From Amycolatopsis japonica (lineage in GTDB: Bacteria; Actinomycetota; Actinomycetes; Mycobacteriales; Pseudonocardiaceae), in the NCBI RefSeq assembly GCF_000732925.1, contig NZ_CP008953.1:8425001-8489000 (forward strand): 64,000 nucleotides of DNA, read 5' to 3'. Below are positions 34,156-43,230 of this stretch, piece after piece. How positions within the stretch are numbered: position 1 is the stretch's first letter; every line of letters begins with the position of its first letter. Made by a program: the position numbers and the translations under genes. The notes under the pieces are model-generated. The model had not been told where the DNA came from and made no database searches. It saw nothing but the letters and a program-made list of their open reading frames with translations.

Positions 34156-34731
34156 CTAGTGACCGGCGCGACTCAGCGCGAACTCGGCGACCTGGCTTCC
34201 GATCAGGCGGAGCGTGCGGACGCTCTTCTCGTCCGAGGCGCCGCCGGCTTCGTCGAATTTGGTCTCCGCGGTGTTGATCGAACCACCCAAAGGGGTGGCC
34301 CAACCGCGCAGCGCGTGCGTGATCGTGCGCAGCTGCTCCAGCGTGGTGACCGCGGCCTGCCAGCCGTAGGCGACGGCGGCGAGACCGACCGCCCGGCCGT
34401 CGAGATACGGGCGGGCGTCGTCGCGCAGGTCTTCGACGTAGTCCAGGGCGTTCTTGACCAGGCCGGACAGCGCCCCGTGGTAACCGGGCGAGACGACGAC
34501 GATCCCGTCGGCACGACGGATCGCTTCGACCAGCCGGGTGGCGCGCTCGTGCCTCTCGTCCAACGCGGTGTCGTAGAACGGCAACACCAGTTCGGGCCCG
34601 GAGATCAGCTCAGTGGTGACTCCGGCCTCGGCCGCCGCGCCGAGGGCGATCCGCAGCGCGCGCTCGGATTGCGAGCCCTCCCGCAGAGAGCCGCCGATAC
34701 CGAGGACATGCACCGAATTCGTCGAAGTCAC
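34156..34731 (-). CDS. NADPH-dependent FMN reductase-like flavoprotein
   Basis: The 191-residue protein has a flavodoxin-like fold with FMN-phosphate loop GIGGSLREGSQSE and VVSPGYHGALSGLVKNALDY, typical of the SsuE/NQR group. It would reduce FMN or quinone-like substrates. The GTG at 34731 encodes MTSTNSV. It is divergent from the esterase gene at 34879. Confidence 0.9.
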   Translation of the reverse strand: MTSTNSVHVLGIGGSLREGSQSERALRIALGAAAEAGVTTELISGPELVLPFYDTALDERHERATRLVEAIRRADGIVVVSPGYHGALSGLVKNALDYVEDLRDDARPYLDGRAVGLAAVAYGWQAAVTTLEQLRTITHALRGWATPLGGSINTAETKFDEAGGASDEKSVRTLRLIGSQVAEFALSRAGH

Positions 34732-34878
34732 GCTTTCGAGGCTAACCCCTCTACTTAAGTGGAGGACCAGGATCTGGAACGGAGGCCTGCGTCACACCCG
34801 TTCGCCGCAACGGGCCCGGTCCCGCTGGACGGCATACCTACTCGAAAGTAACCTGACCGGAAGCCCCCAGGAGGAAGC

Positions 34879-35925
34879 ATGGCGATACCGCTCCAGATCC
34901 GTGCCGAGGCCGCGTTTTCACAGCTGGCGTTCTGGCTCCCGAAGCCGGTCAGACGGGCCATCGCCGGGCCGCCGCTCCGCCTGGACGGTCAGGAGCTGGC
35001 GTTGGACGCCCAGCTCCTACTCCGCCTGCAGAAGCTGGCGAAGGCGTCGCTGGTGCGGGGAAGCGTCGAAGAGTCGCGCAGCATGCTCCTGGCCAGCAGG
35101 CATCTGGTGAGCGGGCCGACGATCGAGCCGGTCGCCACCAGGGAACTGCTCATCCCCACGGGTGACGGCGACGTGCCGGCCACGCTTTACACCCCGGCCG
35201 GGTTGCCGGATCCGTCCGGGCTGCTGGTGTTCTTCCACGGCGGGGGCTGGGTGGTCGGCAGCCGGGCCTCCCACGACAACAGCGTCCGCTACCTGGCGAA
35301 ACAGGCGGGCGTGCGGGTTCTTTCGGTGGAGTACCGGCTCGCGCCGGAGACGCGGTTCCCCGGCGCCACCGAAGACGCGATCGCGGCGTTCGAGTACGCC
35401 TACGCGAAGGCGAGGGACCTCGGGGCCGATCCGGCGCGTATCGCCGTCGGCGGCGACAGCGCGGGCGGGAACCTCGCCGCGGTGACGGCGCAGCAGGCCG
35501 TGAAACGCGGCGGCGGGATCCCGGCGTTCCAGCTGCTGTTCTATCCGGCGACCGATTTCACCGTGCGCCGCCGCTCCCGGGAATTGTTCGCGGAGGACCT
35601 GTTCCTCACCGATTCGGATATGACCTGGTTCGAAGGACATTACGTGCCGAAGGGCACCGATCTGTACAACCCGAAACTCTCCCCGTTGCACGGCGACGTT
35701 TCCGGATTACCGCCCGCGTATATCGCGACGGCCGGATTCGATCCGTTGCGCGACGAGGGCGAGGCGTACGCGGAGAAATTGCGGAAGGCCGGGGTGCCGG
35801 TGGCGCTCAGCCGCCAGCCGGACCTGATCCACGGGTACCTCAACTTCCTCGGCGTCGGACGGCGGTTCCGGGAGGCGACGGCCGAGGCGGCGGGAGCCCT
35901 GCGAGTGGGCCTCGCGCCCCGGTGA
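34879..35925 (+). CDS. Alpha/beta hydrolase, HSL (hormone-sensitive lipase) family
   Basis: The 348-residue esterase has the HSL oxyanion motif FFHGGGWVVGS, nucleophile VGGDSAGGNLA, acid in GFDPLRDEGE and His in DLIHGYLNF. A 90-residue helical amino part precedes the catalytic core and could be a cap or membrane-associating region. ATG 34879 is preceded by CAGGAGGAA. It is monocistronic. Confidence 0.92.
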   Translation: MAIPLQIRAEAAFSQLAFWLPKPVRRAIAGPPLRLDGQELALDAQLLLRLQKLAKASLVRGSVEESRSMLLASRHLVSGPTIEPVATRELLIPTGDGDVPATLYTPAGLPDPSGLLVFFHGGGWVVGSRASHDNSVRYLAKQAGVRVLSVEYRLAPETRFPGATEDAIAAFEYAYAKARDLGADPARIAVGGDSAGGNLAAVTAQQAVKRGGGIPAFQLLFYPATDFTVRRRSRELFAEDLFLTDSDMTWFEGHYVPKGTDLYNPKLSPLHGDVSGLPPAYIATAGFDPLRDEGEAYAEKLRKAGVPVALSRQPDLIHGYLNFLGVGRRFREATAEAAGALRVGLAPR

Positions 35926-36027
35926 CGGCCAGAGCCCGGATGGGGAGAAATGTCCCCACCCGGGCCCCGGCCCCCATTTCGTGGCCCGCCGCCCTGCACG
36001 GCGGAACCGGACGACTCCCTCGGTCTC

Positions 36028-36558
36028 CTAGGGCGTGGGAAGTGGTACCGGCGGTACCGGAAGCGGCGGGACAGGGAGTCCGCCGAGCAGCCCGCTGAGA
36101 ATGCCGGTTACCGCCGTGAGCAGGGCTTTCACCAGGTCGCTGACGATCTTCAGCGGTCCGGGAAGGTCCGGGAGCGACGGGATCGGCACCGGCAGTGGCG
36201 GCAGCTGACGCGCCTTGGCGGTCGGGTCGGCCAGCAGCCTGCTGGACTCGACGGAGCGGCCCTGGGCCAGGTCGCCGAGCTTCTGCGTTTCGGTCTGGAT
36301 CTGGTAGCGCTTGCCCGCGGCGATGTCACCGAGGACGGGGCTCAGCTTGTCCAAGTCCGCCCGCGTCTTGGCGACGTCACCGGTGTAGGCCACCTTGGTG
36401 AGGCCGTCCCGCATCTGCAGCACCTGCGCGGCGAGCGCCTGCGTGTTCGACGAACCCTTTCCACCATCGGTACCAGCCGTCGCGGCGCCGGCCGAGGCCA
36501 CCGCCAACAGACTGCCGGTGGCGACCACGGCAATCATCCGGGCAATGTTGCCTTTCAT
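36028..36558 (-). CDS. Secreted protein with Pro-rich tail, unknown
   Basis: The 176-residue protein has a clear Sec signal peptide (MKGNIARM, hydrophobic core, cleavage near AGAATAG). A helical middle (ALAAQVLQMRDGLTKVAYTG) is followed by a tail rich in Pro-Leu-Pro and Pro-Val-Pro. No sortase signal or lipobox is present. Function is unknown. The 36559-36926 region upstream holds no gene that I can support and presumably carries its promoter. Confidence 0.75.
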   Translation of the reverse strand: MKGNIARMIAVVATGSLLAVASAGAATAGTDGGKGSSNTQALAAQVLQMRDGLTKVAYTGDVAKTRADLDKLSPVLGDIAAGKRYQIQTETQKLGDLAQGRSVESSRLLADPTAKARQLPPLPVPIPSLPDLPGPLKIVSDLVKALLTAVTGILSGLLGGLPVPPLPVPPVPLPTP

Positions 36559-36926
36559 TCCTTACCTCCTGGCCTCTGGGACCTGACGAGGTAAATCGAT
36601 ACCCGCCGTATCGGCCGAACACCACCCGATCACCGGTTGGAACACTTTTCTAACCCTTACGTGCCGGATTCATTCCCGGGGAAGACCCCCGCAATTGATT
36701 AACGTCGAAATCTTGTGCTTCCCCCTGAAGATCATCCTTTTCCCGCCGATTTATGACCACCTGTGACCGATCTCCACCGTGGAGCGGCTCGTTCACCCAC
36801 AGCGGTGTAAACGGTGATCGTTTGGCTTCATCACTCCGTCGGACAGGCGTGTCGCACTGCTCCACTCGGGGTGTCCCCCACGCACGCCACGCCACCTTCT
36901 GGCTTCACATGCGAGTGGGGACATGA

Positions 36927-36958
36927 GAACGCCCCCGGTGCGGGCACCGGGGGCGTTC
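36927..36958 (-). terminator. Terminator downstream of catalase gene
   Basis: GAACGCCCCCGGTGC (36927-36941) pairs with GCACCGGGGGCGTTC (36944-36958), a 13- to 15-bp GC-rich stem located 33 bp after the catalase stop. Confidence 0.75.
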
Positions 36959-36991
36959 CGTGGTGGGAGCAGCCTCTCGAAAGAGGTCCTT

Positions 36992-38434
36992 CTACTCGCG
37001 GAAGGCGTCCGCGACCTTGTCGCCGAGGTCCTTGTCGACGTTCCGCCAGTACTCGAAGACGCGTTCCAGCACCGGCCGGGAGACGTCGTTCGAAGCGTGG
37101 CCGATGATGTTGTTCGCGAGCCGCTCGCGCTGCGCGTCGTCCATCACGTCGCGGACGAGCGTGCCCGGCTGGCCGAAGTCGTCGTCCTCGGCGTGGAGCT
37201 TGTACGCCGACCGGATGACCTCGTCCTCGACGCCGTAGCCCGAAGCGGTCTCGGAGGCGATCTCCGCGCTCGCGTGCGGGCCGCCGTAGGAGTTCGGCGC
37301 GTACACCGGGTCGCCCGGATTGTTGTAGCGCATCGCACCGTCGCGCGAGTAGCTGTTCACCGGGGACTTCGGCGCGTTGACCGGCAGCTGCGTGTAGTTC
37401 GCGCCGATCCGGTAGCGGTGCGCGTCCGGGTACGCGAACAGGCGGCCCTGCAGCATCTTGTCCGGCGACGGGCCGATGCCCGGCACCAGGTTGGACGGCT
37501 CGAACGCGGCCTGCTCGATCTCCGCGAAGTAGTTCGCCGGGTTGCGGTCGAGCACCCAGCGGCCGACCTTGATCAGCGGGTAGTCGCCCTTCGGCCACAC
37601 CTTGGTCAGGTCGAACGGGTTGAAGCGGTAGTCCGCGGCCTCGGCGTACGGCATCACCTGGACGTACAGCGTCCAGCTCGGGTGGTTGCCCTGCTTGATG
37701 TTCTTGAACAGGTCGCGGATGTAGTAGTCGGAGTCCTCGCCCGCGATGCGGTCCGCGTCGGCCTGCGGCAGGTAGCCGATGCCCTGGTCGGTCTTGAAGT
37801 GGTACTTGACCCAGAACTTCTCGCCGCCGGCGTTCTCCCACAGGTAGGTGTGCGAGCCGAAGCCGTCCATCTCCCGCCAGTTCGACGGGATGCCGCGGTC
37901 GCCCATCAGCCAGGTGACCTGGTGCGCGGACTCGGGCCGCAGCGTCCAGAAGTCCCACTGGATGTCGTGGTCGCGCAGGTGGTTGTCGGCGCGGCGCTTC
38001 TGCGAGTGGATGAAGTCGGGGAACTTGATCGGGTCGCGGATGAAGAACACCGGGGTGTTGTTGCCGACGAGGTCGTAGTTGCCCTCGGAGGTGTAGAACT
38101 TCACCGCGAAGCCGCGCGGGTCGCGCCACGTGTCGGGCGAGCCGTTCTCGCCGGCGACCGACGAGAAGCGGGCCAGGCTCTCAGTGCGCACGCCGGGCTG
38201 GAACAGCGCGGCCTTCGTGAACTGACTGACGTCCTCGGTGACCTCGAGGAAGCCGTGCGCACCGCCGCCCTTGGCGTGGACGACGCGCTCCGGCACGCGT
38301 TCACGGTTGAACTGGGCGTTCTTCTCGATCAGGTAGTGGTCCTGGAGCAGGATCGGGCCGTTGGCGCCTACCGTCAGGGAGTCGTTGTCGCTCGCGACGG
38401 GGATGCCCACGTTGTTCGTGGTCGGCAGGGTCAC
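36992..38434 (-). CDS. katA: Monofunctional haem catalase (clade 3-like)
   Basis: This 480-residue small-subunit catalase has distal His53 in RVVHAKGGGAHG, distal Asn in DLVGNNTPVFF (about 126), and the proximal haem-ligand Tyr in GRLFAYPDAHRYR. It decomposes hydrogen peroxide. GTG 38434 is preceded by AGGAGG. It is divergent from the MFS gene at 38589, with 154 bp between them. No Fur or CatR gene is adjacent. Confidence 0.96.
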   Translation of the reverse strand: MTLPTTNNVGIPVASDNDSLTVGANGPILLQDHYLIEKNAQFNRERVPERVVHAKGGGAHGFLEVTEDVSQFTKAALFQPGVRTESLARFSSVAGENGSPDTWRDPRGFAVKFYTSEGNYDLVGNNTPVFFIRDPIKFPDFIHSQKRRADNHLRDHDIQWDFWTLRPESAHQVTWLMGDRGIPSNWREMDGFGSHTYLWENAGGEKFWVKYHFKTDQGIGYLPQADADRIAGEDSDYYIRDLFKNIKQGNHPSWTLYVQVMPYAEAADYRFNPFDLTKVWPKGDYPLIKVGRWVLDRNPANYFAEIEQAAFEPSNLVPGIGPSPDKMLQGRLFAYPDAHRYRIGANYTQLPVNAPKSPVNSYSRDGAMRYNNPGDPVYAPNSYGGPHASAEIASETASGYGVEDEVIRSAYKLHAEDDDFGQPGTLVRDVMDDAQRERLANNIIGHASNDVSRPVLERVFEYWRNVDKDLGDKVADAFRE

Positions 38435-38557
38435 GCCGGTGCCTCCTGGTTCGTGGTGGTGAGCGGTCAGTCACCACCCACCCTCTCGCCTATTCTGGAA
38501 TCAGTCAAGAAAACCCCCCGGACCGGGTGACCCGTACCTCGCGAAAAAAACTTGCAC

Positions 38558-38570
38558 GCGCGTACCAAGT
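38558..38570. promoter_or_regulatory. CGCGTACCA-type half-site before second MFS gene
   Basis: GCGCGTACCAAGT lies about 19 bp upstream of the MFS start. It shares CGCGTACCAA with the operator-like repeat at 12341. A weaker CCGTACC is at 38532-38538. Confidence 0.45.
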
Positions 38571-38588
38571 TACGTTCTCATCGGTTCC

Positions 38589-39785
38589 ATGGCCCTCGCT
38601 CCGTATCGTCGCGTGTTAGCCGTGCCCGGAGTTCCCAGCTCGATGCTGCTGATGTTCCTGGCCCGGCTCCCGATGACGGCCATGGGCGTGACGATGACGC
38701 TGTACGTGGTCAACGACCTCGGCCGCGGTTACGGCGCGGCCGGGCTGATCGGCGCCGCCACCACCCTCGGCAGCGCGATCGGGGCACCGCTCGTCGGCCG
38801 GTACGTCGACCGCTACGGGCTGCGCCCGGTGGTCGCGATCTGCGGGGTGGCCTCGTCGACGTTCTGGATCAGCGCGCCGCATCTGCCGTATCAGGTGCTG
38901 CTCGCGGTCGCGCTCCCCGCGGGCGTGCTGTCGGTGCCCGCGGGAACGCTCGCGCGGCTGGTGCTCACCGCGCTCGTGCCGCTGGAGCAGCGGCGAGCGG
39001 CCTACTCGCTGGACACGATCCTGGTGGAGGCGTCGTTCATGATCGGGCCGTCGGCCGGGATCATGGCGATCACGCAACTCCCCGCGGTCTACGCGCTCAC
39101 CGGTATCGGGGTCTGCTTCGCGCTTTCGGCGACGTTGATCTACCGGCAGAACCCGCCGATCCGCGCCGAAGCCGACGCCGAGGTGTTCAGCGGGGAGCGG
39201 CCGCCCGTGCGGAGCTGGCTCACCGGACGGCTCGTGATGGCGATGTTCATCGCCGCGGGCGCGTTGTTCTGCCTGGTCGGCATGGAGCTCGCCGCCTTGG
39301 CGACGCTGCGCGCGAGCGGGGACATCGCCTGGTCCGGACTGCTGATCACGTTCATGTGCGTCGCGTCCGTGCTCGGCGGGGCGATCCACGGCGCGGTCCG
39401 GCGGTCGCTTTCGCAGGGCACGCTGATGGTGCTCCTCGCGGTGCTGACGCTGCCGGTCGGCCTGATCGACCACCCGTGGTGGCTGCTGGCGATCGTGCTC
39501 TTCCCGAGCAACGTGCTGTGCGCGCCGACGCTCGCGGCGAGCACCGAGACGGTCAGCGCGGCGGCGCCGCCGCGGGTGCGCGGCGAGGCGATGGGCCTGC
39601 TGGACGCGGCGAGCCGGATCGGATTGGCGATCGGGAGCCCGATCATCGGGTTCGTGATCGACCATTCGAGCCCCGGTTGGGGGTTCACGGCCTCGGCCTT
39701 GGGCGCGCTGGCGATCGCTTCGGTCGGCCTGTTCTGGCGCCGGTCCCGGACACCCGCCCGGGTGCCCGCGCTCACCTCCTCCTGA
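38589..39785 (+). CDS. MFS transporter, paralogue of the 12.4-kb pump
   Basis: This 398-residue, about 12-helix protein includes MFLARLPMTAMGVTMTLYVV and the loop GRYVDRYGLRPVV. The amino half aligns readily with the protein at 12370. The substrate is unknown. ATG 38589 is used. The gene is divergent from katA, so the intergenic element could serve both genes. Its TGA lies only 1 bp before a family C hairpin. Confidence 0.85.
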   Translation: MALAPYRRVLAVPGVPSSMLLMFLARLPMTAMGVTMTLYVVNDLGRGYGAAGLIGAATTLGSAIGAPLVGRYVDRYGLRPVVAICGVASSTFWISAPHLPYQVLLAVALPAGVLSVPAGTLARLVLTALVPLEQRRAAYSLDTILVEASFMIGPSAGIMAITQLPAVYALTGIGVCFALSATLIYRQNPPIRAEADAEVFSGERPPVRSWLTGRLVMAMFIAAGALFCLVGMELAALATLRASGDIAWSGLLITFMCVASVLGGAIHGAVRRSLSQGTLMVLLAVLTLPVGLIDHPWWLLAIVLFPSNVLCAPTLAASTETVSAAAPPRVRGEAMGLLDAASRIGLAIGSPIIGFVIDHSSPGWGFTASALGALAIASVGLFWRRSRTPARVPALTSS

Positions 39786-39850
39786 CGCGTTTCGTCCTCT
39801 GAACGCGGTCGTTGGCGATACCAACTACCGCATTCAGAGGACGAAATGCG
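39786..39850. repeat. Nested hairpin element (family C) with intra-arm covariation
   Basis: The arms of 30 nt surround CGATA. The left arm forms CGCGTT...AACGCG internally and the right arm forms CGCATT...AATGCG. The two substitutions keep pairing within each arm while breaking pairing between arms. The element separates the convergent MFS and lipoprotein genes. Confidence 0.92.
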
Positions 39851-39858
39851 AGAGGGGG

Positions 39859-40230
39859 CTAGGCGCAGACCTTGCGGAGGGCGTCGAGCCGGTCGAGGTT
39901 GCGCTTGGTCCAGTCCGCGATCTTGCCCGCGTCCTGGATGTTCTCCTTCTGCACCTGCAGGTACGAGTCGGCCATGCCGGTGAGCGCGCTCGCGACGTTC
40001 TGCTCGCCGACGCTGTTCGCCAGCTCACGCAGCCGCTTCTCCTTGTCCGCGGCACGTTCCTTGATCGTCGCCGGGTCCGGATTGAGGTCGGCGAGGCTGA
40101 GCGCCTCGGCGCAGGCACCGACCTTCGTCGCGGCCTTGTTCGTCTGATCGACGGCGTTCGTGACCTCGCTGCAGCCCGCCAGCGCGAGTCCGGCGGCCGC
40201 CAGTAGCGCCGCGATTCCCAACCTCTTCAT
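39859..40230 (-). CDS. Lipoprotein, unknown function
   Basis: This 123-residue protein has a lipoprotein signal peptide ending in the lipobox LAGC (MKRLGIAALLAAAGLALAGC). The mature part is helical and charged (TIKERAADKEKRLRELANSV). It probably sits on the outer face of the membrane. No family is recognised. ATG 40230 is chosen because it opens the signal peptide. Confidence 0.82.
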   Translation of the reverse strand: MKRLGIAALLAAAGLALAGCSEVTNAVDQTNKAATKVGACAEALSLADLNPDPATIKERAADKEKRLRELANSVGEQNVASALTGMADSYLQVQKENIQDAGKIADWTKRNLDRLDALRKVCA

Positions 40231-40249
40231 GAAGACCACAGTAGCGAGG

Positions 40250-40292
40250 AACGTGGGTGGTATGTCGGGTTCCCCGCCACACCACCCACGTT
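40250..40292 (-). terminator. Hairpin downstream of rtcB
   Basis: AACGTGGGTGGT (40250-40261) pairs with ACCACCCACGTT (40281-40292) with a 19-nt loop, immediately after the rtcB stop and 20 bp upstream of the lipoprotein start. Confidence 0.7.
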
Positions 40293-41483
40293 TCAGCCCT
40301 TCACGCAGACGACCTGCTTGAGGTGCGCGACCACCTCGACGAGGTCCGTCTGCGCCTTGATCACCGTTTCGATGTCCTTGTACGCGGCCGGGATCTCGTC
40401 CACCACGCCGGAGTCCTTGCGGCATTCCACGCCGGCGGTCTGCGCGGCGAGGTCCTCGGCGGTGTACAGCTTCTTGGCCTTGTTCCGCGACATCCGGCGG
40501 CCCGCGCCGTGCGACGCGGACTGGAAGGACGACGCGTTCCCGAGGCCGCGCACGATGTACGAACCGGTGCCCATGCTGCCCGGGATGATCCCGAGGTCAC
40601 CCGAACCCGCGCGGATCGCGCCCTTGCGGGTCACCAGGAGGTCGACACCGTCGTAGGTCTCCTCGGCGACGTAATTGTGGTGGCAGCTGATCGCGTCGTC
40701 GAACGTCGTCTGCGGCACGACGTCCTTCAGCGCCTGCTTCACGAGCGCGACCATGGTGGCGCGGTTGCGCGCCGCGTAGTCCTGCGCCCAGAACAGGTCG
40801 CGCCGGTACGCCTGCATCTCCGGCGTGCCCGCGACGAACACCGCGAGGTCCGGATCCGGCAGATCCGCGTTGTGCGGCAGCTTCCGCGCGACGGCCATGT
40901 GCCGTTCCGCGAGTTCCTTGCCGATGTTGCGCGAACCGGAGTGCAGCATCAGCCACACGCGGCCTTCGTCCTCGCCGCCCTGTTCGAGGCAGACCTCGAT
41001 GAAGTGGTTGCCGCCGCCGAGGCTCCCGATCTGGCGCGACGCGCGGTCGTGCAGTTCCTGGACGCCGGGATGCAGGTCGCCGAAGGACTTCCAGAAGGCG
41101 TCCCAGCCACCGACACCGTGCACCTTCGCCGGGTTCACCGGGGTCTTGTGCAGGCCGAACCCGACCGGGACGGCCGATTCGATCCGGCGGCGGAGCTTCA
41201 GCAGGTCGTCGGGCAGGTCGGCGGCGGTGAGCGAGGTCCGCACCGCGCTCATCCCGCAGCCGATGTCCACGCCGACGGCGGCCGGGGACACCGCGTCGCG
41301 CATCGCGATCACGCTGCCGACGGTCGCGCCCTTGCCGTAGTGGACGTCGGGCATGACCGCGACGCCGTGCACCCACGGCAGGTTGGCGACGTTGTGCAGC
41401 TGTCGCATGGCCTGGTCCTCGACCGATGCGGGGTCCGCCCACATCCGGATCGGAACCCGCGAGCCTTCGACCGCCGTGTACAT
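40293..41483 (-). CDS. rtcB: RNA-splicing ligase RtcB
   Basis: This 396-residue ligase joins 2',3'-cyclic phosphate or 3'-phosphate RNA ends to 5'-OH ends using GTP. Metal-site residues lie in VGVDIGCGMSAV, GGGNHFIEV and LHSGSRNIG, and the guanylylated histidine is in SASHGAGRRMSR. The length is that of the short bacterial RtcB3-like forms. ATG 41483 is preceded by AAAGGAAA. A perfect AAAACGTTTT at 41500-41509 lies in its leader. No archease gene is adjacent. Confidence 0.95.
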   Translation of the reverse strand: MYTAVEGSRVPIRMWADPASVEDQAMRQLHNVANLPWVHGVAVMPDVHYGKGATVGSVIAMRDAVSPAAVGVDIGCGMSAVRTSLTAADLPDDLLKLRRRIESAVPVGFGLHKTPVNPAKVHGVGGWDAFWKSFGDLHPGVQELHDRASRQIGSLGGGNHFIEVCLEQGGEDEGRVWLMLHSGSRNIGKELAERHMAVARKLPHNADLPDPDLAVFVAGTPEMQAYRRDLFWAQDYAARNRATMVALVKQALKDVVPQTTFDDAISCHHNYVAEETYDGVDLLVTRKGAIRAGSGDLGIIPGSMGTGSYIVRGLGNASSFQSASHGAGRRMSRNKAKKLYTAEDLAAQTAGVECRKDSGVVDEIPAAYKDIETVIKAQTDLVEVVAHLKQVVCVKG

Positions 41484-41721
41484 GACTTTCCTTTCGTGGA
41501 AAACGTTTTGTCGTCGTCGAGAATGCACCGATCGGGCGAACCGGACAAGGCAATTATCCGCTCCACAATGGACAGTCCACATGCGACGACGCGCGCCGGG
41601 GTGATGTTCATCCCGAAGTCTTCGATCGTATTCGAAAAGTGATCGGCCGCGCGAGGCGCTTCGGGCACAATGAGCGCTCGGTGTCGGGGGTACACCAACT
41701 CTGGGGAAGGTCCGTTTCACA

Positions 41722-43221
41722 GTGAAGTCTTTTCGTGGGCTGCTCGCTGCCGTCCTGCTGGCGGGGTTCCCGCTGCTCGTGCTCGCCTTCGTGGGCGGGA
41801 TCGTGACACTCGAAGTACTGGCCTTGCAGCACAACGTCATCGCGGCGGTGAAGCTCGGCATCATCACCGTTCCGGTCGGCTGGATCCTGCTGAAGACCCT
41901 GCTCACCGTCGAGCGGGTGACCGACGACGACGTACCCGGCGTCCAGGTGACGCCGGAGTCCCAACCCGCCCTCTGGGCGCTGGTCCGGGAACTGGCGGCC
42001 GAGGCGGGCACCCGGCCGCCGGACGAGATCTACCTCGATCCGGACGTCAACGCCGCGGTCACCGAGCGCACCTCGTGGCTCGGGCTGCGGGTGCTGCGCC
42101 GCCGCATGATCATCGGGGTCCCGCTGATCATGGGCCTGCGCCAGGACCAGTTCCGCGCCGTGCTCGCGCACGAACTGGGGCACTACAGCAACAAGGACAC
42201 CCGCTTCGCCGCGCTGACCTATCGCGGGCGCAAGTCGATCGCGCGGGTCGTCAACGGCCTCGACCGCGACGGCTACTTCGAACGCTTCGTCGGCTGGCTC
42301 TTCAAGCAGTACGCGAAGCTGTACTTCGTCGTCTCGATGAGTGTCTGCCGGGCTCAGGAGCTCGCGGCCGACGCCGTCTCGGCACGGCTCGCGGGTACCG
42401 ACGCGGCGACCTCGGCCCTGCGCGAGATCGAAGCGCTGGCCGTCACCTGGCGGTTCTTCATGAACAACTACGCAGCGATCGGCTGGGACGCGGGGTATCT
42501 CCCGGACCGGTTCGGCGAGGGCTACCGCGCACTGCTCACCGACCCGATTAGGGCGGAGCAGATGGACGAGATGCGCCGGAACCCGTCGGAGGACGAGACC
42601 TCGCGATGGGACACGCATCCGGCCACCCGGGAGCGGGTCGCGACGCTCGAAGCGGGAACCCGGATCCCGGTCCGCCCCGGCGGCGAACGTCCGGCGACCG
42701 AACTGCTGACCGGCGCCGAGAAGATGCTCGACGAGGCGCTGTTCACCGTCTTCTCCGACGAGGCGCACACGAAACGGCGGACGGACTGGCAGTCGCTGGT
42801 CGCCATCGGCCATCGTCACGCCGCCGCCGAAGCGGCCGCCGAGGTCCTCGGCGAACGCACCCTCGACATGGCGCTGGACCTCCTCGACGCGGGCAGGCAC
42901 GAGGAGCTCGCCGATCCGGACGCGGCGCCGCCCGCCGGTGCAGGCCCGCGCGCTCGCCGGGAGTTCGCCGTCGTCTCGGTCCGCCGACGGCTGGCGGTCG
43001 TCGTCCACGCGGCGCTCACCGACGTCGGCGCGGGGCGATGGTCGCTTTCGTGGTCCGGACCGGCGCCGTTCACCGTGGACGAGCCGCTGGACGACCGGCT
43101 GGAGCCCGCGCTCGACCAGGCCACCGCGGCCGAATCCGACACCGCCCCGCTGCGTGCGCTGCTGACGGCCGCCGGGGTGCCCGCCGGCTACCGGCCGACT
43201 CTCACACTTGTTCGCTCTTAA
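41722..43221 (+). CDS. M48-family membrane zinc metalloprotease
   Basis: The 499-residue protein has two amino-terminal membrane helices (about 7-32 and 40-62), the zinc motif VLAHELGHYSNKD (His150, Glu151, His154) and the third ligand in CRAQELAADAVSA. A carboxy-terminal domain of about 200 residues follows, with no recognised family. HtpX/Ste24-like enzymes degrade or process membrane proteins. GTG 41722 is used. It lies 9 bp before the next gene, so the two form an operon. Confidence 0.9.
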   Translation: MKSFRGLLAAVLLAGFPLLVLAFVGGIVTLEVLALQHNVIAAVKLGIITVPVGWILLKTLLTVERVTDDDVPGVQVTPESQPALWALVRELAAEAGTRPPDEIYLDPDVNAAVTERTSWLGLRVLRRRMIIGVPLIMGLRQDQFRAVLAHELGHYSNKDTRFAALTYRGRKSIARVVNGLDRDGYFERFVGWLFKQYAKLYFVVSMSVCRAQELAADAVSARLAGTDAATSALREIEALAVTWRFFMNNYAAIGWDAGYLPDRFGEGYRALLTDPIRAEQMDEMRRNPSEDETSRWDTHPATRERVATLEAGTRIPVRPGGERPATELLTGAEKMLDEALFTVFSDEAHTKRRTDWQSLVAIGHRHAAAEAAAEVLGERTLDMALDLLDAGRHEELADPDAAPPAGAGPRARREFAVVSVRRRLAVVVHAALTDVGAGRWSLSWSGPAPFTVDEPLDDRLEPALDQATAAESDTAPLRALLTAAGVPAGYRPTLTLVRS

Positions 43222-43230
43222 GGAGTTTCC

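Noticed and set aside
36650..36895. An 81-codon minus-strand ORF between the secreted-protein and catalase genes
   Set aside because: No family features, no good ribosome site, and the composition differs from neighbouring genes.
41500..41509. AAAACGTTTT palindrome in the rtcB leader as an operator
   Set aside because: It is only 10 bp, a single copy, and just upstream of the ribosome site. There is not enough support to call it a regulatory site.
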